DNA from: Pochonia chlamydosporia 170
Lineage: Eukaryota; Ascomycota; Sordariomycetes; Hypocreales; Clavicipitaceae
Length of the DNA stretch: 64,000 bases
Direction: 5' to 3'
Assembly: GCF_001653235.2 (NCBI RefSeq)
Contig: NC_035794.1
Location: forward strand, 2,232,001-2,296,000
Part shown: one piece after another, positions 46,376-56,530 of the stretch
Layout: each line of letters opens with the position of its first letter
Position numbering within the stretch: the stretch's first letter is position 1
Made by a program: the position numbers and the translations under genes
Notes under the pieces: generated by a model
Told to the model about the DNA's origin: nothing
The model's input: the letters and a program-made list of their open reading frames with translations, nothing else
The model's database searches: none

Positions 46376-47165
46376 GCTCGATCCGCAATTTATCAATCGA
46401 TAACTGATACCCTAGATATAGAGTCAACAACAAAAATTATAGATAAATAGCACCCGTTCTGAAGCTCAATGCGACGTTAGCAGCACCACATTTACCCGTT
46501 CATTTCCCCGTCAAATTACACATTCACATGTTCATCCTCCAGCTTAACCATGCAGCTTTTGTTTTTGACATGCACAGGAGATTTGTTTCTGTGGAGGTTG
46601 GAGTCGAGCTATTCTCTACAAGGCTGCTCCGCTGTCAGCCCCCACACACAAACGTTACCCCCGACAAGTCTTTGATTGCAATCAAAAACCGCATGTCAAA
46701 ACCCGCATCCAGTCCCGCGATTTGCGTCAGAGGCGCGGAGCAAAGAGACGTTGTGGAGGGGCAGTGGAAGCCCTTGGCACCGGCGGCTATCCTCGTCCAG
46801 GTACGGTGCCAGCTCGACAACACATACTGATAGGCCATAGGTCAAGATGAGTCCACAAAATTGCGACCGCAGTCGACCGAACTTGATGCGCACCAAACAA
46901 ACACCAGGTTCCACAGGCTGTTTCAACGCGGTCTGTTCGACTCCTAGGCCGTGAACGACTTGGGCTGATACCAGGGAGGTGTAAATGGGCCGATGTGGCC
47001 ATAAATGTCGCATGTCGGACGAGTAGGAAATAAGGCATAAGAAGAGGTGCATACCCATCGTTACGTCGTTGGGCTCCAATAACAACTGTCGTTTCTATTT
47101 TGGATTCTTTTTGGGCAAATACTCAGATCGTCACCTAATAGCGTCACGTTGCAGCATTTTACAAG
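46376..47165. other. Intergenic: dioxygenase 3' flank and SDR promoter
   Basis: No gene supported. Short overlapping frames on both strands around 46530-47085 have no protein features. Confidence 0.35.
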
Positions 47166-48166
47166 ATGGCGACAGATATGAAGAACGGTGTTTTCAAGCA
47201 AGACAACATGGACGTCCCCAATGGAGATCGTGTCTTGCCCATGTTCTCGCTCAAGGGCCGAACGGCAATCGTCTCTGGTGCTGGAGCGGGTATTGGTCTT
47301 GGAGTGGCCCAGGCATTTGCTGAGGCGGGCGCAAATGTAGCCATTTGGTACAACAGCAATAAGCAAGCCTTGAAAGAGGCAGAGAATATTGAAAAGACGT
47401 ATGGCGTCAAGTGTAAGTCACTGCACAAGTGGGAAAAGGTCGCAATACACAAAACCACTAATTCCAACGGGCGTATGCAGGCAAGGCATATCAAGTCAAC
47501 GTCATGTCGGCCGAAGTCGTCGACAAAGCCATCAGCGACATCGTTAGTGAATTCAACGGCCGTCTCGATGTATTTGTCGCCAACTCGGGCATCGCGTGGG
47601 AAGAGGGCGAGTTTATCGACGGCAGTGTCGAGACGGCCAAGAAGGTCATGGCCGTCAACGTCGACGGTGTCATGTGGTGCGCAAAGAGTGCTGGCGCTCA
47701 CTTTCGACGACAGAAGAAGGAGGGCACGACTGTCCATGGCAAGCCTTTGGAGGGCTTTATCGCCGGTAGCTTCATTGCAACGGCGTCAATGAGTGGCAGT
47801 ATTGTCAATATTCCACAGTTGCAGGCTGTGTACAACGGGTCCAAGGCTGCGGTTATTCACTTTTGCAAGAGCTTGGCGGTGGAGTGGACTGGGTTTGCGC
47901 GTGTCAATACCGTTTCGCCTGGGTATATTCAGACGGAGATTTCGAATTTCGCGCCGGCTGAGACGAAGGAGCAGTGGAAGAACAAGACACCAATGGGGTA
48001 AGTGACTGGTTTCTGAGACGGTTGTCGTCCTTGCTGACTGATTGATTCCAGACGCGAAGGTAGAGTTAGTGAGCTCAAGGGTTCGTACTTGTATCTTGCG
48101 AGTGATGCGGCTTCGTATACGACTGGTTTGGATATGATTGTAGATGGCGGATATTGTCTCCCGTAA
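47166..48166 (+). CDS. SDR-family sorbose/xylulose-reductase-like dehydrogenase
   Basis: Three exons (47166-47412, 47481-47997, 48052-48166), 292 residues. Classical short-chain dehydrogenase. The cofactor motif [10 protein letters not shown] (TGxxxGxG-type, Gly38-Gly44) and NSG at 117-119 are present. The catalytic Ser185, Tyr200 and Lys204 lie in [20 protein letters not shown] and GSKAA, and the C-terminal [18 protein letters not shown] is typical. It resembles NADP(H)-dependent sorbose reductase/mannitol dehydrogenase and L-xylulose reductases (Sou1-like), which interconvert ketoses and polyols; the precise substrate is not assignable. Introns GTAAGT...TGCAG (phase 1) and GTAAGT...CCAG (phase 2) fit. 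Predicted cytosolic; no targeting signal. Confidence 0.92.
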
Positions 48167-49909
48167 GACGTTGGGAAGGGTCCAATTGCTTTGGTGCTGG
48201 GTTAGGCTTTTCCGTTACGAGTCACGATAATGATAGAGTTGGAAGTGAACCAAATAGAGCATGCTGAACGCTTATGGGATGCAAATTAGATGGTAGACTT
48301 GGGAAGCAAAATGCATTTTGTGGTTCAAACAAGACTCGCGACCGATTACCTGATTGGGTCTTTGAGTGAACCAACAAGACTTCAGTCAAATGTTCAGCTT
48401 TCGCAAATGACTGGTCTCAGCCCCCAAATGTGGATTGTGAGACAGTGGTGAGTGGGAGAGACATTGGTATCAAATGTGCGTGAGCGGATGATGACATCAA
48501 AAGAATTTTTGCTTGGGCGGCGGCCTCTGAGGAGAGATTGGCGGGCGAGGTTCGGAAGTGGGGTAAATGGCATTGAGTTCAAGTCTGGTCACACCTGTTT
48601 GCTCCAGCTATCTGGTGTCTGGAGCTCTGATTCATTGTCAGGTGTTACCATCATCGGATGGGTCGTAATAATAACTGCTCGTCTTGGTTCAAAGTCATTG
48701 CTAAGCTTTCTGGTGCAACCCGGATTGATGGGCTGTCCCAGGAAGAAAGAAAAGCAGAATTGCTCGCCCCTGGTCACAACGTGAAGGAGCTCTTGCATCG
48801 CCAGCTCGCGGTCCTGGTCCCATGTCGTGATGCATCGCCTGAAACGGGTGTGGCTGGTGTTTATTACTTTGGTTCAAGTTGTGCTTGCCTGGCCGTAGAA
48901 ATTGGCGACTTGTCGACGCGGTAGAGATGTCCTGGCCTGATATATCTATTTGCCGTAGCCAATGACTACCCACGAACACAGACCGGACAGGTTGCTGACG
49001 GTAGCACAGCGTCATTCGCTGCGGCTGAAGTCTCATCATCATGTTGGTGCGATTTGATGTCAACTGGTGTGTGCGACGGCAGAAACTCCTCCATCACAGC
49101 CCGGGACAAGGCAGATGAGTTGATGTTTGTGCAGGGCGGGACGAGGCGTAGCTATACACGACGTCAGTGTAGCGTGTCTTATCTGGGGGAGAGTTGTAGA
49201 TTGGATGAACTCTGCGGCACTCTACTGTTTGATTCTGTTCTTTCTCGAGGTAGTACGAACCAATTGATTCATTTCAACATTGAACTCCTCCGTTGGACGA
49301 TTCGGACAGCAGCAGCGCTGATTGGGCAGGAGCGCCGCAACTCAAGCCTGCCTGCTTGGCTCTGAACGTCCAGTCTGGTGCTGTCCCCTTCAGTTGTGTG
49401 GTGCTGATCCTGACCCAGCCTCACGCCGCACTTGAGCCTGGTTACATTTTCCTCCCCACCAGACCAGCACTCAAGTGCTCCGTATGGAGACGAGTCCTCA
49501 GGTGGATGCGGGCGCATCTCTTTCCCGCACCACACTCCAGACCCGACAACCAACCTCTTTTCCCCTTGTCAGCCCTACTCTCATCGTCACATCCCCTCCC
49601 AGCACCTGGTTTTGTTGTCTTCGGGAGTCTCTTATCCAAGTCGAAGAACGCTTCAGTGCCGACTGAACCTCCCGCTGGTCGTGAGCTCAAATCTGTCGCC
49701 CCGCATACGTCTCGTTTCGACACAGCCAGCTCGACGATACCGACCCCTCACCGCCACCCAGCTTGACCTGACACCTTTTGGACAGCTCGGCGCCTCCGTC
49801 AAAATTTGGTGTTGAGAGACTCGACAACTCTCCGTGGAGCGAGGTCGCCAGGAATCATTATTTCTTCCTCCTCCTCTCTCTTCAGCATCCTTTGCCGCAC
49901 TCTTTCGCC
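48167..49909. other. Long intergenic region including the calcineurin promoter and leader
   Basis: No supported gene. A plus frame at 48658-48924 (88 aa, with WFKVIAKLSGATRIDGLSQE) looks coding-like for about 50 residues but matches nothing I know. The 3' part (about 49540-49909) is CT-rich and probably the long 5' leader of the calcineurin gene. Confidence 0.35.
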
Positions 49910-51848
49910 ATGGAGCAAGACGGCAGTCCCCCACCGGCCGACGTGCGCCGCAACCAGCAGGTTGACAATGCCATTCGCGCCATCCAAGAGAAGAAACCCG
50001 TTCCCGAGATCGACTTCACCATTCATACCATGGAGGATGGCACGCAAGTGAGCACGTTGGAGAGAGTTTGCAAAGGTTTGTTGCCACCTTGACCTCTGTC
50101 GGGTTGGACAAGGGGTCCAATTCTGCGACGAGGAAAAGCGTAATCCTGAGACTTGGTCAGAGACGTCGAGACTAACCAGCTCTTTTCTCGCGATACTGCA
50201 GATGTTCAGGCACCGGCCATGGCCAAGCCTACCGATGAGCAATTTTTCGAAGACAACTCTCAATCCAAACCCGACATCGCCTTTCTTAAGCAGCACTTTT
50301 ATCGCGAGGGTCGTTTGACAGATGAGCAAGCGCTATGGATTCTCAAAAAGGGAACCGAAATCCTGCGATCCGAACCCAACCTGCTCGAGATGGACGCCCC
50401 CATCACTGTGTGTGGCGACGTTCACGGTCAATACTACGATTTGATGAAGCTTTTCGAAGTCGGTGGCGACCCGGCTGAGACCCGCTATCTCTTCCTAGGC
50501 GACTACGTTGACCGAGGCTACTTTAGCATCGAATGTGTTTTGTACCTATGGTCTTTAAAAATCCATTATCCCAATACTCTGTGGCTGCTTCGAGGAAACC
50601 ACGAGTGCCGCCACTTGACTGACTACTTCACCTTCAAGCTCGAATGCAAGCACAAATACTCAGAGACGGTTTACGACGCCTGTATGGAATCCTTCTGCAG
50701 CCTGCCATTGGCGGCTGTCATGAACAAGCAATTCCTGTGTATCCACGGCGGCTTGAGCCCGGAGTTGCATACACTGGACGATTTGAAAAATGTACGTGAA
50801 AGCGGTCCCCCCCGCCCGACCTCTGAGTTGGTTCTAACCCTTGATCCCAGATTGACCGATTCCGAGAGCCTCCCACTCAAGGTCTCATGTGCGATATCCT
50901 CTGGGCCGATCCCCTTGAGGACTTTGGTCAGGAGAAGTCGAGCGACTATTTTTTGCACAACCACGTGCGTGGCTGCTCATACTTCTTTTCATATCCTGCT
51001 GCCTGCGCATTCCTCGAGAAGAACAACCTCTTGTCCATTATCCGAGCGCACGAGGCTCAAGATGCCGGGTACCGCATGTACCGAAAGACGCGTACTACCG
51101 GTTTCCCCAGCGTCATGACCATATTCTCTGCGCCCAACTACTTGGATGTATACAACAATAAGGCGGCGGTGCTCAAGTACGAAAACAACGTCATGAATAT
51201 CCGTCAGTTCAACTGCACGCCTCACCCATACTGGCTGCCCAACTTTATGGACGTTTTCACGTGGTCTTTGCCATTTGTGGGCGAGAAGATTACCGACATG
51301 TTGATTGCCATTCTCAGCACGTGTTCCGAGGAGGAGCTCAAGGAGGAGACGCCATCTTCAACCAGTCCGCACTCACCTACGACATCCCAAGTCAGTGACG
51401 ACCCGAACTCGATCGAGTTTAAGCGGAGAGCGATCAAGAACAAGATTTTGGCAATTGGCCGCATGTCGCGCGTTTTCCAGGTCCTGCGGGAGGAGTCTGA
51501 AAAGGTTACCGAGCTCAAGACAGTCTCTGGAGGCAGACTGCCAGCCGGTACGCTCATGCTTGGCGCCGAAGGTATTAAGAACGCGATAAGCTCGTTTGAA
51601 GATGCGAGAAAGGTTGATTTGCAGAATGAGCGTCTGCCGCCAAGTCACGAAGAGGTTGTGAAGCACCAGGAGGAGGAGCGGGCTAGTGCGTTGCAAAAGG
51701 CGGCCCAGGAGGCCGACAATGATAAGAAACTGCACCAGCTCTCGCGGAGACTCAGCACGTAAGTAGTTTGTGGGACCATGAAGCAGGTCGGAATCTGTGA
51801 CAGGCTTTACTAACTACCGACAGTGATCGAAAGAACCGATCTGCATGA
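49910..51848 (+). CDS. cnaA: Calcineurin catalytic subunit A
   Basis: Four exons (49910-50075, 50202-50791, 50851-51758, 51824-51848), 562 residues. Ca2+/calmodulin-dependent Ser/Thr phosphatase (PP2B), partner of calcineurin B. It controls stress response, growth and morphogenesis, for example through Crz1. Metallophosphatase motifs are GDVHGQYYD at 127-135, [10 protein letters not shown] at 155-164 and [15 protein letters not shown] at 186-200. [15 protein letters not shown] and [12 protein letters not shown] complete the active site, followed by the B-binding helix ([16 protein letters not shown]). The calmodulin-binding region includes [20 protein letters not shown], and the autoinhibitory segment includes [20 protein letters not shown]. 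The last exon is only 25 nt (DRKNRSA). The first intron has donor GTTTGT; all joins preserve the family sequence. Confidence 0.96.
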
Positions 51849-52293
51849 AGACGGTCACGTTGAATGTACGACGATGCCGGCAAGGCCGGAGGAAATGATT
51901 GAACGGGCCGCATGTTGACTTTTGCAATGACTTTTCTTGTGGATAGGGTTGCGACTTGCAAAAAAAAAAAGAGGGTTGGCACAGTCATGCAAAGGTATAG
52001 CATATAGCATTACGGTGTAGAGGACGAACCTAACTGACGGACTGTTGGACAAATGTCTAGACTGGTGTTGGTAGCACTAATGAGTAGTCAATACATGAAT
52101 GATGGCAGCAGCAGGGACATGTGATTGCGGATATGGCTGAGGCGGCAGAGTATGAGTCTTGTGCAGACTGCTGGTGTGTGGTTGCGATTATGTGTAAAGC
52201 ATTCTTTATTGGTATCTTCAACAAAAGGGATATACATTGCACACACAATCCTCCAATCTATTGCAAGACCGCTCATCCCGTCCATCCTCAACC
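51849..52293. other. Convergent 3' flanks of calcineurin and methyltransferase genes
   Basis: No gene seen. A poly-A run lies at about 51960-51971. Confidence 0.35.
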
Positions 52294-53031
52294 TCACTCG
52301 GGTTTCGTAGCAGTCAATATCTGACACGGCAATACTCCATACATCATCTTGAAGCTCACAAGCGAGACATCAACACCCGTCCACCCACACTCCTCCAACG
52401 CAACCCTATGATCCTTAAAATACCCATACAAGTCAACAATTACAACCCTCCCACCAGGTGCACAAACCCTCGCCATTTCCTTGACAGCAAAGATCCTCCC
52501 CTCGCGCTGGGCATTATGTATAGACAAATTGGCAGTGATGAGCCCAAACACCCCATCCGCAAAGGGAAATGTTTCCGTAAAAGACGCGGTGTGCAGGACA
52601 GCCATGTCAACGACGTCCATGGCCGCCGCATTCTTGTATGTCGCTACGGGAGAATTGCCCGTCTGGTCTGCCGTGCTGAAGATGTCTATCCCGTAGGCGG
52701 GTGGGGTTTCTGATGATGTCGAGAGGAGCTTCTTCTTGCGTTGGGCTGTTTTGAGGAGAACCATGCCCCTGCCGCATCCTACGTCGAGGGTGGGCTTGCG
52801 GAGGAGAGACTCGGGGATGTTGTCGAGGATTTCGTCCCATACCTTGAACTTTCCTTTGAGGGTGGCATATAGGTAGAGCGGGGCGGCGACGAGAGATGCG
52901 AAGAGGCCGAAGAGGGAGTCGAGGCCGAAGTCTGGGTCGGATGGGGTTGGTGGTTTGGAGGAGGAGGAGGAGATGGTGGCGATGTGGTTCTCTGGGGGGG
53001 ATTGTTGGTTTTGTGTGTTGTAGATGGTCAT
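52294..53031 (-). CDS. Class I SAM-dependent methyltransferase
   Basis: Intronless, 245 residues from the ATG at 53031. The SAM-binding motif I is LDVGCGRGM at residues 82-90. Post-motif acidic residues lie in AYGIDIFSTADQTGN, motif II in MDVVDMAVLHTASFTETFPF, and motif III/IV in MARVCAPGGRVVIVDLYGYF. The N-terminus has a Ser/Pro-rich tract and a hydrophobic segment (LDSLFGLFASLVAAPLYLYA), which suggests membrane association. The substrate is unknown; the fold is that of the small-molecule methyltransferase superfamily (Methyltransf_11/25-like). Confidence 0.85.
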   Translation of the reverse strand: MTIYNTQNQQSPPENHIATISSSSSKPPTPSDPDFGLDSLFGLFASLVAAPLYLYATLKGKFKVWDEILDNIPESLLRKPTLDVGCGRGMVLLKTAQRKKKLLSTSSETPPAYGIDIFSTADQTGNSPVATYKNAAAMDVVDMAVLHTASFTETFPFADGVFGLITANLSIHNAQREGRIFAVKEMARVCAPGGRVVIVDLYGYFKDHRVALEECGWTGVDVSLVSFKMMYGVLPCQILTATKPE

Positions 53032-54565
53032 TTTGGTGTTTTGATGTTTTTGAGGAGAGTGTGGAGGGTAGGTGAGATGTATTTGGTGATGGTGTAGAGA
53101 TGTTGATGAGAATGGTCACGGTTGAGGTCTTCTTATATGTAGGCAGCATTGAATCTATCATTTGTATGCCATGTTCAGCCTTCGTGCCGCATTTCCGAAT
53201 CAGGTCCCCCATTCGACAGGATGACGATTCAAACCATTCTAGTTCCCTGTGACCTGGAAATCAGGGTCCCAGCCTTATGACTCGGACCCATCAGCCGACA
53301 GCCACGATTTGACTTCAACCTGAGACAACTTTCGTCTTTGCCGTTTTGGGAACCATTTCGCGAGAAAAAGAACTGCGCAATAAACTCCATCTCGGCAGTC
53401 GCACAGCCTACTTGGTTTGATTCACGTTTGCGCAGAGCAATTACTTGGAAATTACAAGCGACTGGTGGGGATTCTCTTCCACTTCGAAGGCTTTTGAAGT
53501 GGTCGCGTTCCGTTTCTGAATTGGGATGAATTCGTCCGTTGCTTACGCTTGTGGCGTTCACCAAGCCAATGGTTCAACCACTTGGGGACACAGGGACAGT
53601 TGAACGCATTATGATGGGTGGTCAATCGCGGCTACTGTTGCCGAGACTTGGCGATGAGATGCATGGGGTTTTGATAAATGCTGCAACTTGTCATGGTGTG
53701 TTGTTCGTCGCGAGCTTCATGCCAAGATGTCGACTTTACTTATACAAGACTCGGCCATACAACTCAAGGCCGGTTAGAAAAGCAAATAAAAAAAGTATGG
53801 GAGTTATTTCTCGACCACCAGGAGTGTCTATTTTCTTGAAATGTGTTCTCAATAGAATCGTTGCCAAGAGAGCTCAAGAAGCACACTTTGCACGTCATGA
53901 CAGGAACCAAGGATGTGATGCCCAACAGGCGACCACGTCAGCATAACGCATCATCAACCAAAGGGGCGATCATAATCCTTGAAACACTCAATCGATGCGT
54001 ACTATGATGTAAGACTTGATCGCAAATCAAAAATTTGCAAAGCCTTGGTGTTTCTTTAGCAAACGCCGGATTCAACTGGTCTTGTCGTCTAATTCGAAGT
54101 TCACAGCCTTCTCGTTAACGTGAGAAGACGTCAATAAGTGCCAAGGTTGATGTTGTACAGGCAGCTGTTGGTCCATTTTAGCAGTCTCCAGAATATCCCT
54201 GTCATGATCATCGAGCAAGGTCATAGAATCATGCATTTCGGAACATTGCGCATATTTGTGGACGGATCGGTAGACTTGCCGATCTTCAAGGCATGCCAAT
54301 TCGTTGGCAACTTGTTACTCCTCTCTAAATCACATCTCAACTTGACTTGTCAGAGCATTAGCCTGTCACTGTATCCCATTCACAAGCCCTTGGCCAACAT
54401 GCTTCAAACACCCAGTTCCCCATTTATATTTATATAATTAGACACAAGAATTAAAGTACAGAAAATTTTCAGGCATAAAACTCCCTGCCGACAAGTTTGA
54501 ATAGAAACCGTGTACCCATTAACCCGTCAAACCCGCAAACCGTTCATCCCGTCTAATCACCCGAC
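53032..54565. other. Intergenic region
   Basis: No gene supported. Open frames at 53539-53946 and 54138-54437 are not protein-like. It is AT-rich near 54420-54480, the likely 3' end of the aspartyl protease transcript. Confidence 0.35.
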
Positions 54566-56530
54566 TTACAGCATAGCCACGGCAGCGACAACGAAGACGA
54601 GAGCACCGGCGCCAACGCGAGCAGCTCCGGCAGTGACAGGAGTAGTAGGCTGGCTACCGGGAGCGCTCTCGGTAGGAACAACAACGGTAGTCAAGCCGCC
54701 GGTTGGGCTGGCGACACCGCTGGTAGGAATGTTGCAGCCAGGGCAAGGGTTGGCACCAGTCTCGGTAGGGATGACAACCTCGGTGGTTGGTGCAGGGACA
54801 GCGGTGCTCACCTCGGGAGGAGGGCAGTTCTCGCCACCGGGGCATCCAGGAGCCTGGGAACTCTCAGGAGGAGTGGGAGGGCAGTGGTGGCCACCAGGGC
54901 AGCCGGGAACAGAGACGGTGGTGGTCACGGTGGGCTTGGCCGTCTCACCGGGGCACCAGGTGGTGAGAGACGTGACAATCTCGGTGGTGACGTGGCCAAC
55001 AGGGCACTTGGTCACGGTGGGAGGGCAAGATGTGATGGTGTAGACCTTGGTGGTGGTGAAGGTCGAGGTGTAAGTTGGCGCAGCGGTGGTGGTGTTGCCC
55101 CAGTGGGTGCTGGACGTGACGGTAGGCTGGCTAGCAGTTCCCGTTGAGCTGGTCACAGAGTGAGTCTTGGTGGCAGTTCCGGTAGAAGAAGTCTTGGTCT
55201 TGGTCTTGGTCTCAGTCTCGGTGGTCTTGGTGGACGTAGGCTTCTCGGTAGAAGACGTCTTGGTGGAAGTCTGAGAGGTGGTAGTGGTGGTTGAGGTGAC
55301 AGGAGGCTTGCCACACTCTCCAACAAGAGGACCAGCAGGACCAGGGCCGATAGCAACCAGGTGAGTACCGCAGTCGTCGGCCTGAGCGATGGCGAGCTCC
55401 TTGTTGGTCTGATCAAAGACAACGTAGGCAGAGCGGAGGAAGCTGTCTCCCAGGATGTACATCTTCTGGGCTTCCTCAGTGAAACCGAGCGCACAGGTGT
55501 TGGCATTGAAAGCGTAGATGAAGTCTTTGTAGGCAGCCCTGATGACAGTGTTACCAAACTTGAAATCAACAGAGGCATCCTGGTTTCTCAAGGAGCAGTC
55601 GGCAAGGTAGTTGCCGTTGGCGTCACGCTTGGCACCAGGGAATCCCTTGAGAAGCTGCTGGACAACGTTGGCGGGGAAGTAAGAAAGCGTGGAGCCGGTA
55701 TCGAGGAAGACGGGGAGAGTCTCGCCAACGAGAGTGGAAGTCTTGCCCTGGACGGTCTGCGAGATGCCGTCGAGGTTGATCCAGTAGCGAGCATTGCCAT
55801 CAGGGGCAGCAGCAGGCTCGAGAATGGGCGAGGCGTGCAGACTACCACGGAACTTCTTCAAGTCAACACCACCAAAGACGACACTGCCACGAGCAGACGC
55901 AATACCCTGAAGATCGACACCAAAGGCGATGCTCTTGGTGAAACCTTGCTTGTGGAGAGAGTTGACAACGAAGCGGTCGTCGTTGTTGATGCCGCCCAAG
56001 ATGGGACCAGTACCCAGGATACCACTGTTAATATACTGGCTGTCGCTGGCGATACCAAAGATTTGGTCCTTCAACTTGGCATCTCCAACCTTGACAGAGT
56101 CGCTGTAGTATCCAATGTCGGCGTAACCCCTTCCGTAGGTGAGTTTAGCGGTCTCGCCAAGGTTCTTGAGGGAGCTTGATGCAGTGAGTCGCCCAAACTT
56201 GGAGCAGGCGGTCGGGTTATCAGCCCGAGCACAGTTAGGGTTGACCCAAAGCTCCCAAGAACCGGTGTCAAACACCACGTCGACGGTGTTTCCGGGTGTA
56301 CCGATATCGAGTCCGATGGTGTAGTACAGACCTTGTGACTGGGAGGGAAGGTCCTCGCCCTCCTGTCGTCTCAAGAGCCCAGATGAACCCTGAACAGCGG
56401 TGACGGGGTACTTGAGAATACCTGGCAGTTGAACTGCACGGTTATCATCAACAACGGCGAGGTTGATGGGAGAGTCGACAGCCCGAGCCGCAAGGGGCAA
56501 GGCAGCGGTGGCTAAAAGAGCGGAACGCAT
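54566..56530 (-). CDS. GPI-anchored aspartyl protease (yapsin/OpsB type)
   Basis: Intronless, 654 residues. Signal peptide (about 17 residues), a propeptide ending at the dibasic Arg54-Arg55 (Kex2-like site), then an A1 pepsin domain. Catalytic Asp88 lies in VVFDTGSWELW and Asp277 in VFLDTGSTLSYF. The flap Tyr is in LTYGRGYADIGYYSD. Cysteines in CSLRNQ, CALGF and the CARADNPTACSKF loop are typical of fungal yapsin/OpsB proteases. After residue 400 a long Thr/Ser-rich stalk follows, with Lys/Thr repeats, a block with CPPTVTKCPVGHVTTEIVTS, and CPGG repeats. The C-terminal hydrophobic tail is typical of GPI attachment. It acts at the cell surface in processing of wall or secreted proteins, or in host interaction. 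Confidence 0.94.
   Translation of the reverse strand: MRSALLATAALPLAARAVDSPINLAVVDDNRAVQLPGILKYPVTAVQGSSGLLRRQEGEDLPSQSQGLYYTIGLDIGTPGNTVDVVFDTGSWELWVNPNCARADNPTACSKFGRLTASSSLKNLGETAKLTYGRGYADIGYYSDSVKVGDAKLKDQIFGIASDSQYINSGILGTGPILGGINNDDRFVVNSLHKQGFTKSIAFGVDLQGIASARGSVVFGGVDLKKFRGSLHASPILEPAAAPDGNARYWINLDGISQTVQGKTSTLVGETLPVFLDTGSTLSYFPANVVQQLLKGFPGAKRDANGNYLADCSLRNQDASVDFKFGNTVIRAAYKDFIYAFNANTCALGFTEEAQKMYILGDSFLRSAYVVFDQTNKELAIAQADDCGTHLVAIGPGPAGPLVGECGKPPVTSTTTTTSQTSTKTSSTEKPTSTKTTETETKTKTKTSSTGTATKTHSVTSSTGTASQPTVTSSTHWGNTTTAAPTYTSTFTTTKVYTITSCPPTVTKCPVGHVTTEIVTSLTTWCPGETAKPTVTTTVSVPGCPGGHHCPPTPPESSQAPGCPGGENCPPPEVSTAVPAPTTEVVIPTETGANPCPGCNIPTSGVASPTGGLTTVVVPTESAPGSQPTTPVTAGAARVGAGALVFVVAAVAML

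Noticed and set aside
55361..56179. 272-codon plus-strand frame within the aspartyl protease gene
   Set aside because: Antisense shadow of a well-supported protease; Val/Glu-rich from reversed codons.
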